Below are positions 1 through 12,200 of a stretch of 64,000 nt of DNA, piece after piece. The translations under genes and the position numbers were made by a program. This DNA comes from Gymnorhina tibicen. Taxonomy: Eukaryota > Chordata > Aves > Passeriformes > Artamidae. The stretch is from the NCBI GenBank assembly GCA_013399875.1, contig VXAZ01000415.1, positions 63,035-127,034 of the forward strand, read 5' to 3'. Below the pieces are notes generated by a model. The model did no database searches. It saw nothing but the letters and a program-made list of their open reading frames with translations, and was not told where the DNA came from. The number at the start of each line of letters is the position of its first letter. Positions within the stretch are counted from its first letter, which is position 1.

Positions 1-548
1 AAAAAAAAAAAAAAGCTTGTTTTGAAACTAAATCAACAACTCTCCAGCTGCAGTAAGACTAGAACAGTTTTATACATATGTACAGAGCCAAGACATGCTA
101 GGCAAACTGAAGAAGGCTTGAAGTGACTAATCTTTAACCCTTCCTCCCGCTGTAGGTGAGTCACGGCCCGCGTTTACTGTGCCGCCTGGAAATAACAAAG
201 TTAAATCAGGGGAACGAAGCCCGTTCCTGATGTTCTTCAGCTGAGGCTAGGAGGCATCCCAAGCCTCATGAGCACTGCTATTTTTTTGGCAATGTCCCTT
301 TTGCCAAAGACACCGCGGTCCCCTTGTCCTTCAGCAGCAGGCAGAAACTCTTCAGGAGAAGTTCAGCCTCACTCCTTTATTTCTACCTCTATTTAAAGGT
401 CTCCCTCACACCAAAGATCTGAACTTCAAACTCAAATTTAAGTAAGATCCCGGCTTTCAAACTGCATCAGAGATGGGAAACCAAGGGCCAAAGCTGCTCC
501 TTCAATTCTTAAGAAGGTGTTTTTTGTTTTGTTTCGTTTTGTTTTTTT

Positions 549-830
549 AGAGAGACTATTTACAAGAACATGGGGAATGGCTTCAAACTGACAGAGAGTA
601 GGGTTAGATGGGATATTAGGGAAAACTTCTTCCCTGTGAGGGTGGTGAGGCCCTGGCACAGGTTGCCCAGAGAAGTTTTGGATGCTCCATTCCTGGAAGT
701 GTTCAAGGCTAGGCTGGAAGGGGCTTGGAGCAACTGGGGATAGTGGAAGGTGTCCCTGCCCATAGCAGGGGATGGGAGTAGATGATCTTCAAATTCTCTT
801 CCAACCCAGGCCATTCTATAATTGTATGAT
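549..830 (+). mobile_element. CR1 LINE 3' fragment
   Basis: 5'-truncated CR1, sense on the plus strand. It contains the typical modules 'aatggcttcaaactgacaga', 'ttcttccctgtgagggtggt', 'aggttgcccagag' and 'ccaacccaggccattcta', and ends in octamer-like ATTCTATA-ATTGTATG. It is only moderately diverged. In BACE2 intron 1, antisense to the gene. Confidence 0.9.
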
Positions 831-3005
831 CTGAAGGCAGTGAAAAGCTTTGAAAAAAGGCTACATTTCAGAGGCAAATAGAAAGAAAATGAAACTTGCA
901 GGACAGCAGTGAGAAAAATCAGATTTTCCAAAAGGCTGCACGCCAGGTCTGATCTCTTACCTCTCCTCCCCCCATCACCTCGCTCTCGTAGTGACAAGAT
1001 TCTTTCCAGGTTTTTTTTCCCCCCCTCCTCTGTCAGGATGTTAGGTTTGGAGACAAGTGTTTGCTAGCAAAGGTTTTTGAAAGCCTGGAGAGCTGTGAGG
1101 AGGAGAGGTGAAAGCAGGACACTCCTGACTCATCAAGTCTATGCGGAACGAGCTCTTCCCAGCAGCACTTCCATACCCACACTGTGGGGCACCACTCATT
1201 AGAGCATCCTTCTAGCTGCACTCACTGCCTGCTTTCAGGAAGTCCTCCTTACCTTTTTTTAGTGCTTCTCTTCAAGGGCACTGCATGCTCAGAGACATTT
1301 TCCAGTCTGTTCCCCTAAGACGCTGTAACAAACCCAAAGCACGCAAACACGGGTTTCCCTGGGCTTCCTCTCTCCACACACCACAGCGGTGAAGCAGCCA
1401 ACCTGCCCAAAACAGGGAAGGCAATGGATATGATTCCATGGGAACCCCCACCGTGCTGCTTAAGCCAAGTTCATGGCTCTGAAAGCAGCCTGTCCCCGCT
1501 GGGGGCCAGGAAAAGTGCAGACAATCCCGTGTTCACGCGGTGAGATCCCCGGATCAGCCGGGATAGTTGGGCATGGAGAGGTAAATAAATGAGAACACAC
1601 CTTGGAAAGCCAGCTATGAGCTCCCTGTACTTCAAGGCATGACCTCTGCTATAAAAATGCCATGACTTGTTCTTCAGGACTGAACTGCAGCACTGCCAGA
1701 CTTTATTTAACACGAGATCTGGGTTGTGTCAGCCTGAGGAGCTGAAAAGGCCGATCCCCCCCTCTCTTAACTACCTCAAACCACCTCTTCCTCACCTGTC
1801 ACAGCAGCTCCCACCTCCTTCCTCCCTTTCTGCCCAGAAACAGCCACCATCCCACACTTTCACACACCTACTGGGCTGGTAGGGTGGCAAAGGGACATGA
1901 CTGGATCTGCCAGTGCAGGCGAGGGATGGGAAGGAGGGAAAGATCAGGATAAAACCCACAAGTTCAGCTACGCCAGGCACAAGGACTGGAGTTTGGTTGT
2001 TCTGATCGTGTTTCCTGCTAGAAAAGGTGTGCCACCCCTCTGGGGAAAAGGTGTAGGGCCAGGCAGCTTCCCTCTGCTCTGTGCCATCTTTGGTGGCCAC
2101 AGGAATGTGCACGAGCAGTCCCAGGTCTCAGAGCACAAACAAGGTGATGCAACTCCAGTGGTTTTAATTCCCTGGCAATTAATAAAGGGAATACAACAGA
2201 CAGAATGCTTTTGCTCCCCAGTGCACCTGACCTATTTAGGATATTGCCAAGCAGAATTTGATTGTCATCATGGGTGTTCCTTGGAATTATACAAGGGAGT
2301 TCAAAGGCACAAACAGAAAACAGCTTTATGCTCCATATTAGCAGGAAGGACTATTTGACTGGGGTAAAAAAAAAAGAAAAGAAAAAAAGCAGCTGTTAAG
2401 CAATGTCATAATGATGTGTTTGATTAATTAAAAATAAGAATAATGTTTTTTAATTCATATTTGTTCTAACATTTTTTCTTAAAAATTTGGCAGGACAATT
2501 TAAAAGGCTGTTTTGATTCTCAAGTGAAATAAGATATGCTTTTTAAAAAAAAATCTCCTTTTTTGAAAACAGCACTGTTCCTCCCCCTGCTATTGGAGTC
2601 GTTTATTTCTCTCTCTCCTTCTCAAACATTCATACTTTACTCTTTCCCCTGGCTAATACTGGAGAGGCAGCAGCTCTGGGAAATGAACCAGCTTCGCCCG
2701 TGGCTCATACATCATTACAATTGTTAACCAAGTTCCACTATAAAAATCTTGATTACACAGGAGAACGCAGAGGCATGCAGGAACACAGCTTCATTTCCAG
2801 ATACCAGATTGAGTTTGTAGGGCAGGAAGTTAGAAGACTTTGTCATGCTCTCGGGTTGATACAGTCTGCCAGGACACAGCGTAACAGCACACGTCAGGCA
2901 GCTTCCCACGACCCATTCCTCCACACAGCAACCTGCGTGTGGGACTGAGCTACCTGCCACCCTGGCCAGGGGTTACCTCCTGCTGTGAGATGGTGGATGT
3001 GCGAT

Positions 3006-3058
3006 GGGAGTTGGAACTGGGTGATCCCGAAGGTCCTTTTCAACCCAAACCATTCTGT
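3006..3058 (+). mobile_element. CR1 LINE 3' terminal scrap
   Basis: Only the last 50 or so bases of a CR1 are recognisable: 'ttggaactgggtgatccc', 'aaggtccttttcaaccc' and 'aaccattctgt'. The preceding 60 bases may be a degraded continuation. Confidence 0.65.
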
Positions 3059-3811
3059 TCACACCACTGGAGCCCACGGTGCTCGGGGCGCTGGAATTGT
3101 GGAATTTCGCCCACTGGCAACAGCAAACGTTGTTGTGCTCACCTGCCACGGAGAAAAGCTCCCAAACCTGGACAAAAAGCTGCAGGTAGTACCACTGGCA
3201 TCTGGTCACTTGCCAGTGACCAGAAGTCATTCAAGGTTAACCTGAAGGCTCAGCAGAGTGCCAATGAAAGTTAATTTTAGCTGGAACACGTAGCACACAC
3301 CAGCGTTCATAACCACAGCTCCCAAGCAATTTTGTGAACTTTCCCCATCCCCCACCTTATTTATCTCAGCGGTTCAAATGCAAAAATCTGGCACTTTGGA
3401 TCATGTGAAATGTCGGTGTTATTCCCTGAAGGACTCTGCCTCTGAGAAGTAATGAGAAGATTATTCTCTGACAGCTAAGCTGAAGCACTGTGACTGCATC
3501 AGATGTTGCACTGCTCCAGCAGCTCCCAGACTTTTGGGAAGTGAGATCACCTTTGAACTCCTCTGTCTTATTTGCAACCCGAGAGTCACTGAGAAGAAAA
3601 ACGAATGAATTAAATAAAAATCTCTTTAGTCCCAGAAAAGGTAGGATTGATAAATCATTCCCTGACACACCTCACACTTCACTCTTCCCTGTAGCAGACA
3701 TCTCTGCCAGGCAGCACAGTGAATAAAAGCACAGCCTTTCCAAACCATGCCTAGGCAGCACAGTAATAGTGCCCTGAAGAGCTTCCAAGTTGGTGTAGTG
3801 TGCTCTGGCTG

Positions 3812-3960
3812 GAATCAGAGAATCATGAGATGGTTTGGGTTGGGAGAGACCTTAAAAATAATCTCATTCCAGCCCCCTGCCATGGGCAGGGAACCTTCCA
3901 CTAGACCAGGTTGTTCCAAGCCCCGTCCAACCTGGCCTTGAAAAGATGCCACAACTGCTA
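3812..3960 (-). mobile_element. CR1 LINE 3' fragment, antisense to plus strand
   Basis: Starts with the reverse-complemented terminal octamers (aatcagagaatcatgag), then 'tggtttgggttgg', 'ccctgccatgggcaggga', 'ccactagaccaggttg' and 'ccaacctggccttga'. Short, 5'-truncated, with a small deletion near its right end. Confidence 0.9.
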
Positions 3961-5319
3961 ATTCCTTATACTGCAAACACTGACACTCAAGGTTTCTGTA
4001 TCAGCAGGTATCATAATGGAATTTTGGAAGTACAGTTTCCATTTACACAGGAAAAAAAAGTGAGAAAAAAACCTCCCCCGAGATTTCACGAAGTCACAAC
4101 TTTGAAAATAGATCCAAATCCCACAGTCGAAACAAGACACCCCAGTATTTTATTTTCTATGCCAAAACTATTGCAGCCAGTGGCATTCTTCAAATTCTTT
4201 TCTTCCCGGATACCACAACAAAATTTTCAAGGTGGCACATGCAGAACCCAAGCTTCCATAGGATGACAAAGCAGGTAAGCCTTTTGTTCCCGTAGAAGCC
4301 CCAAATCCTGATCTTCTCTGGTGTGAAGCTTCTCATGGCAGCAAAGTAGGAAGCAGAAAGAGCCTGGGTGGTGAGAAAATTCTCACATCTGACCTTGACC
4401 TGAGCCTGAGCACCAGGTGGGCTCTAAGATGCTCTTCGAAGAGCCACTCTCACAGGCAGATCCACTCACAAATATCAAGGAATTATCTGAGAGACGGCTG
4501 CCAAAAGCATCCAATTATTTTTCCCCTGTCAAATGGCAGGAGCTGGCCTTTAATCCTTCCCTCAAGTGGAAAGGTGACTCTCAGTTCTTGAGTCATCATG
4601 TCTTTAAGGAAAAAACGCCAGTTTTGGAGTTTTGGATTCCTAAGGATGGATTCTTCTCTGTATTTAGGGAGAAGAAGCTTACCAAGTGCTACTGCAGCAT
4701 TAATACCTTTCCTCTTTTAAAATAAGACCAGAGCGGGATGTGAGACCAGCATTTTCCCTAAACACATGCAATGTAGCTTAACAGCAGTTTTTCCTAGTAA
4801 ATAGGTACAAAAATAAGCCAACCATAAAGCTAAATAAAATCAACTAATTTTAGTACTCACAAGCTGAGCAAAGAGGACAAAATCTACAAGTAATTTGTTT
4901 TTCACAATATCAAATTATTAGTAAGCAGCGGTGAAGGGAAAAAAGGATTGCAGAGTGCAATTACTGTCTTAACAGATTCCCTTCAAAAGGGCCTAATTAT
5001 GACACATTAATTGTATTCAGCGAATTGTAATTTTCACTCAAATAAGATCTTTTTCCCCCATCTAGCTTGTTTTCCTCAAATTCCCTCCCCATGATACTCC
5101 ACAGAGTATCTGTTTGAGAAGGACTCTTGAAAAAACACCAAAATAAAAGTCTAGAACATTTGTCCCCTGCTGCCCTCCCCCTAAAATACCCTTAGACATA
5201 AAAAGGCAGCGAGAGCAGTAGGAAAAGACAGGCAAAATGAAGAATGCGGGAAGAACTCTGAGGGAGAAGAGAGAACAGGGGGAAAAAGGTGCTATTTTAT
5301 CAGCCTTTGGCAAAAGAGG

Positions 5320-5815
5320 GAGCAAACATTGACTCTGGCCCGAGGCTTTCTGAAGGCTCCAGGGCTGACTTTGCTACGTGGCTGCTCTTGGACGTGCATG
5401 GCCGAAAGTCCATCGGACAGCCACGCCTGGAGCGAGGCTGCTGAACAGGCTGGGCCTGTGGGCAGCAGCAGCTGCCACGGCCAAACTTTCATCCTAGAGG
5501 GGAGAAGTTTGCAGAGCTCCTTGGTGAGGCCCTCAGGTGATCCCAGGCTGCTGCATCCTTCGCTGCGCAGAGCACGCGGGCGCTGCAGCAGCAAAACCAA
5601 AGCCACGGGGTTGGTGCAGCCTCCATCTCCCTCAGGTGCTGCCAGTGGCAGAGGAGCTCTCCGAGTGCTCCAAATCAAGGGAAAAGCACAGTGGATTGCT
5701 CATGCTGAGGTCCTGGTCCCAACTAGGCTGTTAGCAGCCCGAGTGAGCTGGGTCCTGCCAGCCCAGCTCCTCAACGCCGCGATGCGCTCGCATGGCGGGC
5801 TGTGATGGAGGCACG
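5320..5815. promoter_or_regulatory. GC- and CpG-rich patch within BACE2 intron 1
   Basis: A sharp GC-rich block in AT-rich intron, with roughly two dozen CpGs by eye. It is not CR1. Open frames on both strands (158 codons from a TTG on plus, 128 on minus) are what high GC alone would give. It could be an intragenic CpG island, an enhancer or alternative promoter, or an old degraded retrocopy; nothing recognisable is encoded. Confidence 0.4.
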
Positions 5816-7909
5816 TGCAGAAAGGGAAATAAGATCTCTCTAGTCCTGGGCTACTTTAAGTGCTTTGAAAGGCACTGGGCTAATGGATACAAATTCAGGT
5901 GTAAAAGTGACCTTAGAACAAGTTCTGTGTTTGCTTCATGAGCTGGATCTGCAGAGCAAACCCGGGCTGGAAATCACCAAGATGTAGGACAGGCCCGTCA
6001 ATGGCAGGAAAAAACACTTCCCTTTTTAAGGCAGCTGAGCGCTGCCTCCTTTACTTTGAAGATTTGATCTCAAGCCCTAATCTATGCTGAAATAGAAGCA
6101 ACAAGTTCCTTCACTTATTTACACAAGTTGTTTGTGCGATTCAATCTGTATTTTACAGCCAGTAGGAAAAGAGAGGAGGTCTGTCTGACTCGTACTGGGG
6201 AGGCACGTGTGCAAGCCGTTGTACCAGCTTCCTTTTTCAGAGCTGTACTTGACAGCGACCAGACAACATTTCAGGTCAGACTTGTCTCACTTACACTGAG
6301 TGAGAAAATTTCAAAGATAATAATACGTGGCGGCAATGTAATAGCTAACGTGTCCTCACATACTCAAAGTCGTAAGCGCTCTTGAAGAAAATGAAGACCC
6401 CTGCAAGGTGTAGTAGCTTTTAAATCTGTCTTGCCAGATGCTGTCCCTAGAGGTCACAGTCCTCTAGTTAGAGAGGGAGGGGAAAAGGAAGAGAAAACAA
6501 AACCCCAAAAACAACAAGAAGAGAAAGATTTCTTCCTTAATAATCCAAATGAACGAAACACATGGAAATTCCACATGGGCTTTCTTTCGTCCACTGGTTC
6601 ATTTTCATCTCATTTCTACTGCAAATCCCAACTAATTTACACTTTAATCAGGCAAAACAGTTATTCACTCGCCCTCTAGTTTCCTCTTTCCAGATTTAAC
6701 TGATGCTTTTGCCTCGATAAGGAATGAAGTGCAAAGAGTGGTAAAAAATGTGAGCCTGACACCTATTCCTACCACCCCTGCTCCTCACAACAGCTCTTCT
6801 GCCCCAGCCCACCAGGATCTGAATTCAGGATTGCCATGACCAGACACCCTGGATAATAAAAGCTTCCACTACTTCTCTGAAGAGGAGAAAGCACCTTTAA
6901 AGGAGCAGTTAGTGGAGCTCTAATCCCTAACTCTGGGAGGGATGATTCCTATCCTGAGGAATGACCACAGTGAGCCTCTTCCATTTAGTGTAATTAACAC
7001 TCGTATTTTGGGTTATTTCTATAGTATAGGCTCTACTCCCTCCATGCAGTCCCTTTTGCCAGGGCTAATTTTGGATGGAAGGAGGTGCTGGAATGCTTGT
7101 TGGTAAAGGCAGGAACTTTTCTGTCAACCCAAACCTGGTATGTTTGTTTGCTTTGTCTTGGGTCAAAAATACATCACAGCCCACCAGGCCACAGACATTC
7201 ACTGCGTTAGTCCTGAATTACGACTGCCAGGTCCTTGTCCTTTTTATTTTGCAGGTATCCAGCAACAACAACAACAACCAAAATCGGCTCAACTCACCAT
7301 TTAACAACAGGAATATTTTGCATTTCAATAGCATTTCCATGAGACAGATCTGGAGGGATTTTGACACTGCCACCTCAAAACACTCCAGTGCACCATAGAA
7401 CTCATCTTTGCTTCTCAACCCTTCATTTTTTCAGCTTTCATAAAGAAATAATAAATAAACACAAAAGACTCTAGTAATCACTGAATAAAATAAAATAAAA
7501 AAGACAGAAAGGAAGAAAGATTGGAGATGGAACCTGCCTTCTAATATTTGAACCAAGAAAGATCACATTTTAAAACTTCTTGTACCTAGAAAGACAGTGA
7601 GCCCCTTTTCAGCAAAATTAAGAAAGCGGAGCCGAGCTTGTTGGGGAATAGCACAGCACCAGAAATCAAATTACAAGAGCAGTTGAATCTTTCCTCACAT
7701 CTTCATTCCTTCCAACACTCAGGGAATGAGAGCTACCACCAATTAAGGAATAATGGCTGCAAGTTCAGAACTCGTTAATGTGTGTGTACATCACCTCCAA
7801 AAGACGAAGCCATAAATCCTGAGTCCATGACACACCAGAGGTATTTAATACATATCCTGCTTTATCATTCCTTTCTTTAATAGCTGGAAGAAATGGAAGG
7901 GAAGATAAC

Positions 7910-7990
7910 CTCCCACCAATTACGTGGGAGCTGGAGTTCGCGTTTCGCAGCGGAGGCCGTTAGACCCAACGTCCACGCCGACCTTAAAAC
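7910..7990. other. hairpin plus CpG cluster in BACE2 intron 1
   Basis: Perfect 7-bp inverted repeat (ctcccac 7910-7916, gtgggag 7924-7930), with a CCAAT-type motif in the loop, is followed by a run of nine CpGs within about 65 bases, in an otherwise CpG-poor intron. Function unknown. Confidence 0.4.
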
Positions 7991-9199
7991 TTGGGAGCAA
8001 GTTTAGAGAAGGGGTTTTTGCTCAGCCCGTGCACAGAACAAACTGCCACTAGGATAAACAGCAGATAGAAAACCTCTCCATGCACAGAGTGAAAAACTGA
8101 CACCGAAAGAAAGAAGCAGTGGCATTCAGAGCACAAGCTGGGTCCTTCTGTCATTAATCACACCGGAGCTCTCAGGGGCCACACGCCCGGCCACTCTTTC
8201 ACAGAGAAGGTGCAGGAATAACATTTACCTGTTCTCAGTAAAAACACAGCTTGGAAATGCAGAGGGATCAGCAGGACTACCACCACCTCACACAAGAGGC
8301 AAGATGAGGCAATGGTACTGTCCCTGCAAACATTTAATGCAGTCCAGATGGACTTCAAGAAAGCTGTGAAAAACATGAGTTTTTTTAAGAGTTTGACTAT
8401 TCTTTTGGTCAAAAGCTTGTAGGAGAAACAAAATTAATGTGAAGAGGACTGCAGTGAAGATAGCAAAAAGCCCTAAATGATCTTTGATTCAATTTCTCAC
8501 AGTGCTTATAATCTCAGGGTAGGCAAAATAATAAAAGATAGAGCAAAGGAATTCCATCGGATTACTTAAAGAAATAACTAAGAACACTGCACACAATTCA
8601 TATTGGGCTCTTGCCACCTCTTATTTAAACCTGGAATTGGAAAAAGTGCACCTGTACAGACAGGTATAAAGCACATAATCCATCAGAAGTAGGACACATA
8701 ATACATCCATGAAATAAGGGACAAATACATCACACCCTTCAATACAATAGGCCGTTTTCACCTTTCACATAATTCTTAAGTAGGTCTACATGTGAATGAA
8801 TAAGAATTAATGGGAGTAGTAACATTTGACACCAACCTGGTAGCTGGCCTGGAGATCTGATAGGATTAGGAAGGATACTGTATCATGAAACTGGAAATGA
8901 TCAGAAACACTTTGGCTGCAAACACTTTGCAAAACTGGATTGACTGCACTGAAGTTTCCTGTCTTGGAAATAAAATAAATTTTGACTTCACACAGCTGCT
9001 CTATTTTTGTACCGTCAGAACAAGTGTTTCAGAACTGCCATTGTGAATCGCAGTTCTGTGCTGTGTTTATCGGATATATGACAAATCAGAATTGGAACGA
9101 AAGCCAAAAAGTATGCCTTAAATGACCTGAAAAACGAAATTCTGTCATAGTAGCTTCCTTCCAAGAACAGAAATTAAAAAAAGGAGAATTTCTAAAAAT

Positions 9200-9690
9200 G
9201 CAGTTGAGCAGTAAAGCAAGCCCTGTGGTGCTGAAGCCTTTCACAAATGTTCATTCCCCATTCTGGCACAGCAGCTTCCAGCACTTGACGCACACGCTCC
9301 CGAAGTCACCGGGCACCAGCACTGATGTAACCACGACATCAAACCTGGTGCCTCTTCTCGCAGCCTGCTACTTGGTCGTGGTCCACCACTGCCCTGTGTG
9401 CATTTCCCCATCCCCTCTCTGCTCCCGTCCAGAGCAGCAGCTGTGCCATCCACCTTGCAGTACAGAAGCGAAGCCGCGCTGCTCCGCCGCTCTTCCCTGC
9501 CAGCATCCTCCTTCCTCCTTGGCAAAATGTCAGGGCAGCGTTCCTGCTCTCTGCGCTGGCAGTCCTGGGGCGGGCCTGGCTGAGGCAGGGAGCTGGGAAG
9601 TCCCAAGCTGGAGGGGTGCAAGAGCAAAGGAAGGTGTCCAAGCATCACTTTACAGCGCAGCTCCTGACGTGAAGCAAAGTCGGGTTGGGA
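9200..9690. promoter_or_regulatory. second GC-rich patch within BACE2 intron 1
   Basis: GC-rich, moderately CpG-rich block with overlapping open frames on both strands (167 codons on plus, 135 and 100 on minus). None shows a recognisable domain, and overlap in many frames points to base composition rather than coding. Candidate intronic regulatory island. Confidence 0.35.
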
Positions 9691-11840
9691 GGAGCATTTA
9701 AATCAGGAAAAGATTTTCCTTTTCTACACGATCGTGCACAGCCCACTCCCAACTCCAGCTACGACTTGCCCAAGGAGCTTAACACAATCCAACGCTTGGC
9801 ACTATCCAGACACTTGCTTTTAGTAGCAGCATGTGAAGTATTCAAGTACCAACAGTAGCAGCTTTGTACTTTATACTACTCATTGCAAAGCAGAAAAAAC
9901 AGCAAGTACATCTGTGATCTTTAAGTCTTCTGGTTTCAGGCAGGGAACGAGATAACAAATTCGTCCTCATCAAAAGTAGATAATAAATTCTAACTGTGCT
10001 CCACTGAGTCATTACACACCATGATCTGATTTGGGAAACAGAAGCATTTATAACCTTACTTACAACCTCAGTGGGTCTACTCGTGAATAAAACCTCACAT
10101 TGTGTCAAACCAGTGGTGGTCTTTAAAATAATTAACTTTGCAAGAAGTCAGAACTAGTTCAAACTAGTAAAAGCTTTGCAACCAGATTCAAAGCATCTTT
10201 TTTCATGTGGAAAAAATAAAAATCAGAGGCAAGTTTAGCTGAAACCTTACATCACCTGTAATACAAGTGATACGAGCTGTTAAGCATAAGTGAAGCCTCC
10301 AGGTGTACTGAGGGCAGCACATTTCTCCCTCTTACACCTCCAGTCATATTATTAAAGGCCTGTCACATTTTTCCTTCTCCATTTCCTCCAATTTCAGAAT
10401 CCCCCTAGACATGTAAGGAGATAATGTGCTTGATGGTCACTTTTTCTACCTGAAATTATTTTTTTTCATTTAAGACATGCTGAATAGGGTTATTAGTCCA
10501 ATCAAATCTGGTGCTCGATTCTGACAGAAGCCAATATTGAATGTTTGAATGTTCCCTGGAGTTCCCTGGAGCACACACCACACCACACTAACAGAACTAC
10601 TCAAATATGCATCACTTAACACGGAGGAAAAATTATTTCATGGCCTCTGTGGCTACTGGGCCACATCTTGATATGTCAGACGTAGTTAGATTTCAGTTTT
10701 TAAAGCTCTGTTTATTGATTATAAAACAATGCCAGCCTTTCTCAACGCATGTATTGATCCTAGTGTGATACCTTTTGATTAGAGAGATGATGTGGCTAAT
10801 CCTCTTACATTCGAGGGGCAAAAAAAGAAAGAGCTCACAGACGTCCAAAAATGCAGTGACGGCTGAACACTCCCTATTGGCTGCGTATTTTGGCATTCAT
10901 TGGCTTTTTATTACGTAGGGGAGTTAAGCAGAAGAATAAAGGTTTTTTTTTTTTTCTCCGTCTACACTGGGAACATAAGGACCTAAACTCCTGAAGCAAA
11001 CACAAAGTTCTGAAGGAAAGCCCCGAGGGCTCTCAGGAAATTAATCCCCACTCAGCTGACTAGTCATCCCCACCAGCAGCCCAGCATCGCTCCTCCTGGG
11101 ATCTCATGACACAGATGAAAGAGCAACTACACGGCAAAAAAACACCCGAAACAAACTTCAGCCACACTGGTGGAGGCAGAGAGGGAAGATTCAAGGCAGC
11201 ACGGTCTATCTGAAAACAGTGTTCAGAACACACCCGTTCTTTGCCCTGTTAATGAGCAACACATGGATTCCCGACAGAAGGGGCTGGTTGTGCCCAGCCA
11301 TCACTTAGTTTAGCAGGAGGATGCCGAGTGATTCTCCCGGGAGCACCGGGAAGATCTACCAAAGCACCCAATCACGATGCAGAGCAGCTTAAAAAAGCAA
11401 AGAATAATAAAAAAAGCACCCTCTGTCTCTAAAACACGGTCAGTTCGACTGGCAGAACAACTCGCTTCGGATCCACACGCCGTGACACAGCCTAAAAAAA
11501 AGCCTGGGGACCAGATCCACAGATTTCCGAGCAGTGCCCGGGCCGGGGCAGGACAGGGCAGCCGGGGGCTGCTTTTCTCCTTTCTTCCCTCCCTGCCGGC
11601 CCGCGGAAAGTCGCTGCTGCCGCCGCCGCTCCCCCGCGCCGGGCAGCGGCCCCGTCTCCCGGGAAGGGGAGAAAGGGGAAGGAGGAGGCGCCAGCGCCGA
11701 GCACCGCGACAAAGTTGCGTTGGAGCCGGGGGCCGGCAGAGTCGCTCCCACCCAGGACAAGTTTGGCCCCCATCCTCCCCTCCCCTCCCGTCCCCTCCTC
11801 TCCCAGCGCCCCCAGCCCGCAGCCCCCGGCCCGCTCCTAC

Positions 11841-12200
11841 CGCCTGCGGGGGGGTCCCGATCAGCATCTCCAGGTAGTAGCCGCGGCCGGAGTCGCCCTG
11901 AAGGTTCTCCACCATGGCTAAAAAGTTGAGGGTGCCGCCGGGATCCGAGGCCAAGGCCAAGCCGTCCGCAGCGCCGGGGGCATCCTGCTGCCGGCTGCCG
12001 CTCGCCGGCCGCAGCACCACCGGGGCGGGCGGCGACCCGGCGGGGGGGGCGGGGGGGGGNAGCACCACCGGGGCGGGCGGCGACCCGGCGGGGGCGGCGG
12101 GGTGGGACACGCGGAGCGGGAGGGAGAAGAGCGCCCGGCAGAGCCCCGCGGTGCCGGCCAGGAGGAGCAGCAACCCGGGAGCCGCCAGCGGCGTCCCCAT
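11841..12200 (-). CDS. BACE2: BACE2 exon 1 (coding part): signal peptide, propeptide and start of the aspartic protease domain
   Basis: First coding exon of beta-secretase 2, a type I membrane aspartic protease of family A1 (known substrates of the family member: APP inside the A-beta region, PMEL, TMEM27). The ATG at 12200 has a good context (G at -3, G at +4) and opens a hydrophobic signal peptide (about residues 1-22, with a run of leucines). A proline/alanine-rich propeptide follows. Residues about 79-86 (DGLALASD) and 92-119, including LQGDSGRGYYLEM and IGTPPQ, match vertebrate BACE2 almost residue for residue. The exon is 360 nt, 120 codons, and ends in phase 0 at a clean donor (GCG|GTAGGA, minus strand), the position where BACE1 and BACE2 exon 1 normally end. 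The catalytic DTG motif belongs to exon 2, outside the window. Oddity: residues 38-46 are repeated at 54-62 around an undetermined base. The open frame continues leftward past the donor, but that is intron. Confidence 0.93.
12013..12108. repeat. 48-bp tandem duplication with an undetermined base (N at 12060) inside BACE2 exon 1
   Basis: The unit starting at 12013 restarts at 12061. The first 34 bases of the two units are identical, and the remainder is a similar G-rich run. A single N ends the first unit. The offset is 48 bp (16 codons), so the reading frame is kept and the propeptide gains a second AGSPPAPVV block. The single N between duplicated flanks inside a G homopolymer is typical of a faulty contig join, but a real in-frame duplication cannot be excluded. 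Confidence 0.85.

Larger units (their letters stand above)
1..11840 (-). other. BACE2: BACE2 intron 1, 5' portion
   Basis: Begins with the GT donor at 11840-11839 (minus strand) and runs off the left edge; no acceptor followed by exon 2 (DTGSSN-type codons) was found. Vertebrate BACE2 has a long first intron, so this is expected. Contents: three CR1 fragments at 0.5-4 kb, AT-rich unique sequence, two GC-rich patches (about 5320-5815 and 9200-9690), a CpG cluster near 7920-7990, and short A-rich, T-rich and AAC tracts. Reading frames here of up to about 167 codons start at non-ATG codons or lie in GC-rich patches and show no recognisable domain. Confidence 0.85.

Noticed and set aside
10551..10570. 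10-bp exact tandem repeat (gttccctgga twice)
   Set aside because: Real but short and near chance expectation; no context suggesting function.
11310..11840. Continuation of the BACE2 open frame (to a 308-codon frame) beyond GTPPQ
   Set aside because: A consensus splice donor occurs exactly where the family's exon 1 ends, and the continuation loses similarity to the protease.
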